Positions 38,620 to 41,448 of a stretch of 41,448 nt of DNA are shown here, in pieces. Both the position numbers and the translations under genes were made by a program. Position 1 is the first letter of the stretch. The number at the start of each line of letters is the position of its first letter. The stretch is from Nemertoderma westbladi. Lineage: Eukaryota > Xenacoelomorpha > Nemertodermatida > Nemertodermatidae. The stretch lies in the NCBI GenBank assembly GCA_032718475.1, contig JAUCBJ010002963.1:1-41448 (forward strand). The letters are read 5' to 3'. The notes beneath the pieces were generated by a model. It was not told the DNA's origin. It saw only the letters and a list, made by a program, of their open reading frames with translations, and did not search any database.

Positions 38620-39336
38620 CATAGCTCCTCTAATCCCTGAGGATGTCCAATGTACCTCTGCGCTAATTCCTTTGGATAGCTTTCTAAACAGTCTATTAAG
38701 AAACGTAGTTTCTCACTATTTGGTAATGGTGAACTAAATATACTGTCTTTCACATATTCTCTAAATGGGAGCCATTTTAATTCATTTCCATCAAATTTAA
38801 TAATTTCACCTACTTTAACTGCCTGATGCACTTCGGTACGCGCTAATTGGCGGGTAAAACTATCCTGAGCTACTAGTACTATTAAACATAGTATTAAATG
38901 TAGACTTAACACGGGGGCCTACATTAGTCTGTGGGGGTCTATAAATGTTGTTATTATTTTGTGTGTCATTTTGTACACCCGTGTTATATTCAGGGTTTTT
39001 AACATTATGTAAGATAGAAGGGCGTGACATATTCTCAGCTTCAATGTCATTGATGTTAGAGGCTCTCTTCAGAATCTGATACTCAGGGGAATCAGGGTTT
39101 CTGATCACATTAGAGTTGTTTGAGGCCAATAGGTTTTGAGAATTGGATAACTTCTGGTGTAGTTCCTCCAGAACTTTGGCTGCTTGTATAGATTCACCCT
39201 GCAACTCCTGTAAACGTCGGCGCTGCACAACTCGCGCTTGCTCATTACTGGCGGCTTCATCATGTTGCTGTAGATGCTGCCGCTGTTGTTGCTGCTTGTC
39301 CACAGCTGCTTTTGCTTGCTGATTTTCTTCGCTCAC
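38615..39336 (-). pseudogene. BEL/Pao A: Gag middle part and first half of capsid-like domain
   Basis: The minus-strand frame 39336-38860 starts with a glutamine-rich coiled coil (AAVDKQQQQRQHLQQHDEAA, QELQGESIQAAKVLEEL) and an asparagine-rich linker, then ends by frameshift. The other frame takes over near 38880 with QDSFTRQLARTEVHQAVKVG, EIIKFDGNELKWLPFREYV, LRFLIDCLESYPKEL and GHPQGLEELWK, the start of the DUF1759-type domain. It aligns well with B at 31390-31650. It is interrupted at 38615 by the LTR of B; the domain resumes at 25556. Confidence 0.83.
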
Positions 39337-40440
39337 TATCTCTCATTGTTTATTGAATCGATTTAATTCAAAATCGATATTGCCCAATTGTTTCATTTTA
39401 TTGTTTACTGCCTCTTGCATGGCTTGCAGGTTCAATGAAGATTCATTTAAGCGCTCCCTGTAGAGGGAATCTCCATTGTCTGCATCCCCGCCCAATACCC
39501 AGGAGGATCCGCTGTCCCTCGCCGTCTCAACCTATCCAGAGGCGGCATAATGTCCTTCATGGGAGTCGGAAATGGGGGACAAGCTTGGGCCCAGGGTATG
39601 ACTATTTAATGGGTGGGCGTAGGCAGTACAAGACATTCTATTGGTAATTATTGGGATTTGTTGCACCTGTTTTGGGCTTACTGTAGGCGTAACTATTCTG
39701 TCCCTAATTACTGTAGAAATTTTAGGCTGTAAGTTATCTGCCTGATTACTTCCTACTGCAGTTGTAGAAATACCAATAGATGTATTTTTGGTTTGGGTCA
39801 CTGTGGCCATAGATGTTACGTTCGGCCTGGGGGAATTTATTAATATTTGAGGGGCAATATTTGGAGCCGTAGAAGGGACAATTGATGGTTTAAAGAAATC
39901 GCTGTCAGAGTCAGTCCTAACATTTGTGGATGTCGGATTATTTTTGATTGGTTCAATACGATGTTGTGGCGGCAGTTCTGGGAGACGATGTCATTCGGCT
40001 GATTCAATAACGTCTTCTGCTTCTAGAGATTCGAGATTGATCAGACCATTTATCAAACTCTTCTGTAGACGTATAACAAAAAATGTCGCTAGTACGGGTT
40101 TTTCGACGGCATACCTTGACTTGGGAGTCCGACTGTTGTTTTTCCAGTGATTTAATCTCCTCCTATACATTCTCTTGCTGCCTTTTAATCTGTATACTCC
40201 TATGCTGAGCCTGAAACGGGGCTACAAGTTCTTCAGCTTCACGTTTATGTTCCTCAACAAGACCTCAACAGTTTGCGTTTCTCAGCTTCCAGTTTGCGTT
40301 CCTCAGCTTCTCGCATCCACTGCAAACGTTCATCCTCTTCCTGATCTTGTAGTTGTTTCAGTTTGTTTTTATTATTATTATGTTATTATGTCCTGATCTG
40401 TCAAGGATTTTTTTCGCTGTTCCTTCTAGTATTCTATGTC
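39337..40440 (-). pseudogene. BEL/Pao A: decayed Gag N-terminal region
   Basis: At 40420-40270 the minus strand encodes a charged coiled coil (LQDQEEDERLQWMREAEERK, LEAEKRKL), then after a frame change EEHKREAEELVAPF and IKRQQEN. This mirrors the AEAERK coiled coil of element B Gag. The frame at 39810-39532 is a polar, proline/threonine-rich segment. Stops and frameshifts occur throughout, and the start codon cannot be placed. Confidence 0.6.
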
Positions 40441-41448
40441 GAGATCCTTTAGGATCTTTATTTTCGTGGGACTGGAAGGGTGGTGTCCGCAAAGTCTTCT
40501 TGTTAGTTCTTATTTGCCCACCTGTTCTATATAACTTCTAATAACTTCTAATAACATTACAGGGTCAGCCTTAATTTGGACTGAGCACACTTATGATTTA
40601 TTAATACCGGAATTACTGTTACGACTTGACTGAGCTAGTAGTAGTTGACTGACCTAGTAGACTGTAGTTTTATACAGATTAAAAATCCATAGGTAATGAC
40701 GACTACACGACAAATAAATGATATAATAAATATAACAGGTAAATTATAGATATAAGGAATATAAATCTGAACCCAATCAGATAGGATGGGTCTTTCGACG
40801 CAATAAAAATTCATCTCTCTCAAGGGGAAATTGGACGCAAATAACAGATGATTACTCTCCAAAAATAAAACCGTTACCTGTTCTATTGTGTTTAGTTTAT
40901 TGTTTTGATTAAAATAACGTGCCACTGTAACCTGCTCCTTTCCATAAATTGAGAATATCTTTAACATTGAGGAGAGATTTGCGTCGAGTTTCCTTCCCCC
41001 TGTCTCGAAACAATGTTACATAATGGGACAACTCAAAAGCGAGTGTTCAACTCAAAACTATAATAGGCCTACTACGTCGAATCTTTTTTATATTTCCCAC
41101 ATTAACTAAATATACCGATTCGATTCAAGGTTGTAAAGGAAACAGCAGCCACAATCTGATTGGCGAAATTTCAGAAACAAACTTACAGTAAATTGGATGT
41201 TTGTTGATATAGAAACCACAATTAGATTTGTTTCCCCGTGATTTGTAAAGTTGTTACAGTAGAACGAGTTCACAAAAGTCGAGGAAACAAAAAATGACAA
41301 AATAGGCCGCTCGGCCCACCATATTGCTAAGGGTGTTAAAATGTGTGTATATCGTTATTTTTAACGCAATCTCGTATTTCATTGGAGAGTAGACATGACA
41401 ATAGATACTATAGATAGGCACGTATAATCCTATAAATAACAGATAGGA
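40441..41448. other. Right flank without supported gene
   Basis: The 5' LTR of element A should lie here or beyond, but with no second copy it cannot be delimited. About 125 bases (40830-40955) resemble 1290-1405 inside the DNA transposon relic (shared GTTTATTGTTTTG and TAACCTGCTCCTTTC, and GG-CGCAAATAA). AACTTCTAAT is repeated at 40534-40555. Confidence 0.4.

Larger units (their letters stand above)
23204..40440 (-). mobile_element. BEL/Pao element A, old and broken, split by element B
   Basis: The minus-strand parts 40440-38615 and 25556-23300 are the two halves of one BEL/Pao element. The right half holds a coiled-coil Gag N-terminus and the first part of the capsid-like domain; the left half holds the rest of that domain, three zinc knuckles, protease-like sequence and the start of the RT polyprotein. 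Removing element B and one copy of its 5-bp duplication brings the capsid frame together without a shift. I recognise no LTR for A; the left end is cut near 23300. Many stops and frameshifts show it is much older than B. Confidence 0.85.

Overview
The window looks like AT-rich nuclear DNA of an invertebrate metazoan, probably marine. It contains LTR retrotransposons of the Ty1/copia and BEL/Pao types, several kinds of animal non-LTR retrotransposon (LINE) fragments, a DNA transposon relic with terminal inverted repeats, tandem repeats and (ATT)n-type LINE/SINE tails. I see no operons, ribosome binding sites, tRNA or rRNA genes, or CRISPR array. The species cannot be fixed from this sequence.

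Layout. 1-3116: a non-coding DNA transposon relic bounded by 80-bp inverted repeats. 3539-3758: two clusters of the 10-bp palindrome CTACGCGTAG, directly upstream of a 5'-truncated copia-type element (3764 to about 7674) that has Gag remnant, protease, half an integrase, a long RT/RNase H frame and a tentative 3' LTR. 7675-11700: mostly featureless AT-rich DNA with a 27-bp tandem repeat and a perfect 34-bp palindrome. 11735-17400: a LINE graveyard with at least five fragments in both orientations. 17963-19030 (minus): the only convincing host-type gene, for a 355-residue secreted protein with two copies of a cysteine-rich module, a PPPPPPTT repeat region and a basic tail. 19300-21620: LINE pieces, a recurring GTTCCCA/TGGGAAC motif and an 18-19 bp minisatellite.

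23204-40440 is a nested retrotransposon. An old, broken BEL/Pao element (A, minus strand) is split inside its capsid region by a second BEL/Pao element (B, plus strand, 25557-38614, about 13.06 kb). B has two roughly 1,165-bp LTRs that differ by about 11 substitutions and one indel, and a 5-bp target duplication ATTTC. B is structurally complete and apparently young, but it has no reverse transcriptase, RNase H or integrase core. It keeps one long frame for Gag and protease (29052-34040), interrupted by three codons that are all TGA. In the 3' part it carries about 1.3 kb of CpG-richer degenerate coding sequence (36047-37374) that I do not recognise.

Most coding capacity here is therefore transposon-derived. 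The items most worth following are the cysteine-rich PPPPPPTT protein, the RT-less but recently inserted BEL element with its unknown 3' cargo, the TGA-only interruptions, and the CTACGCGTAG palindrome array.
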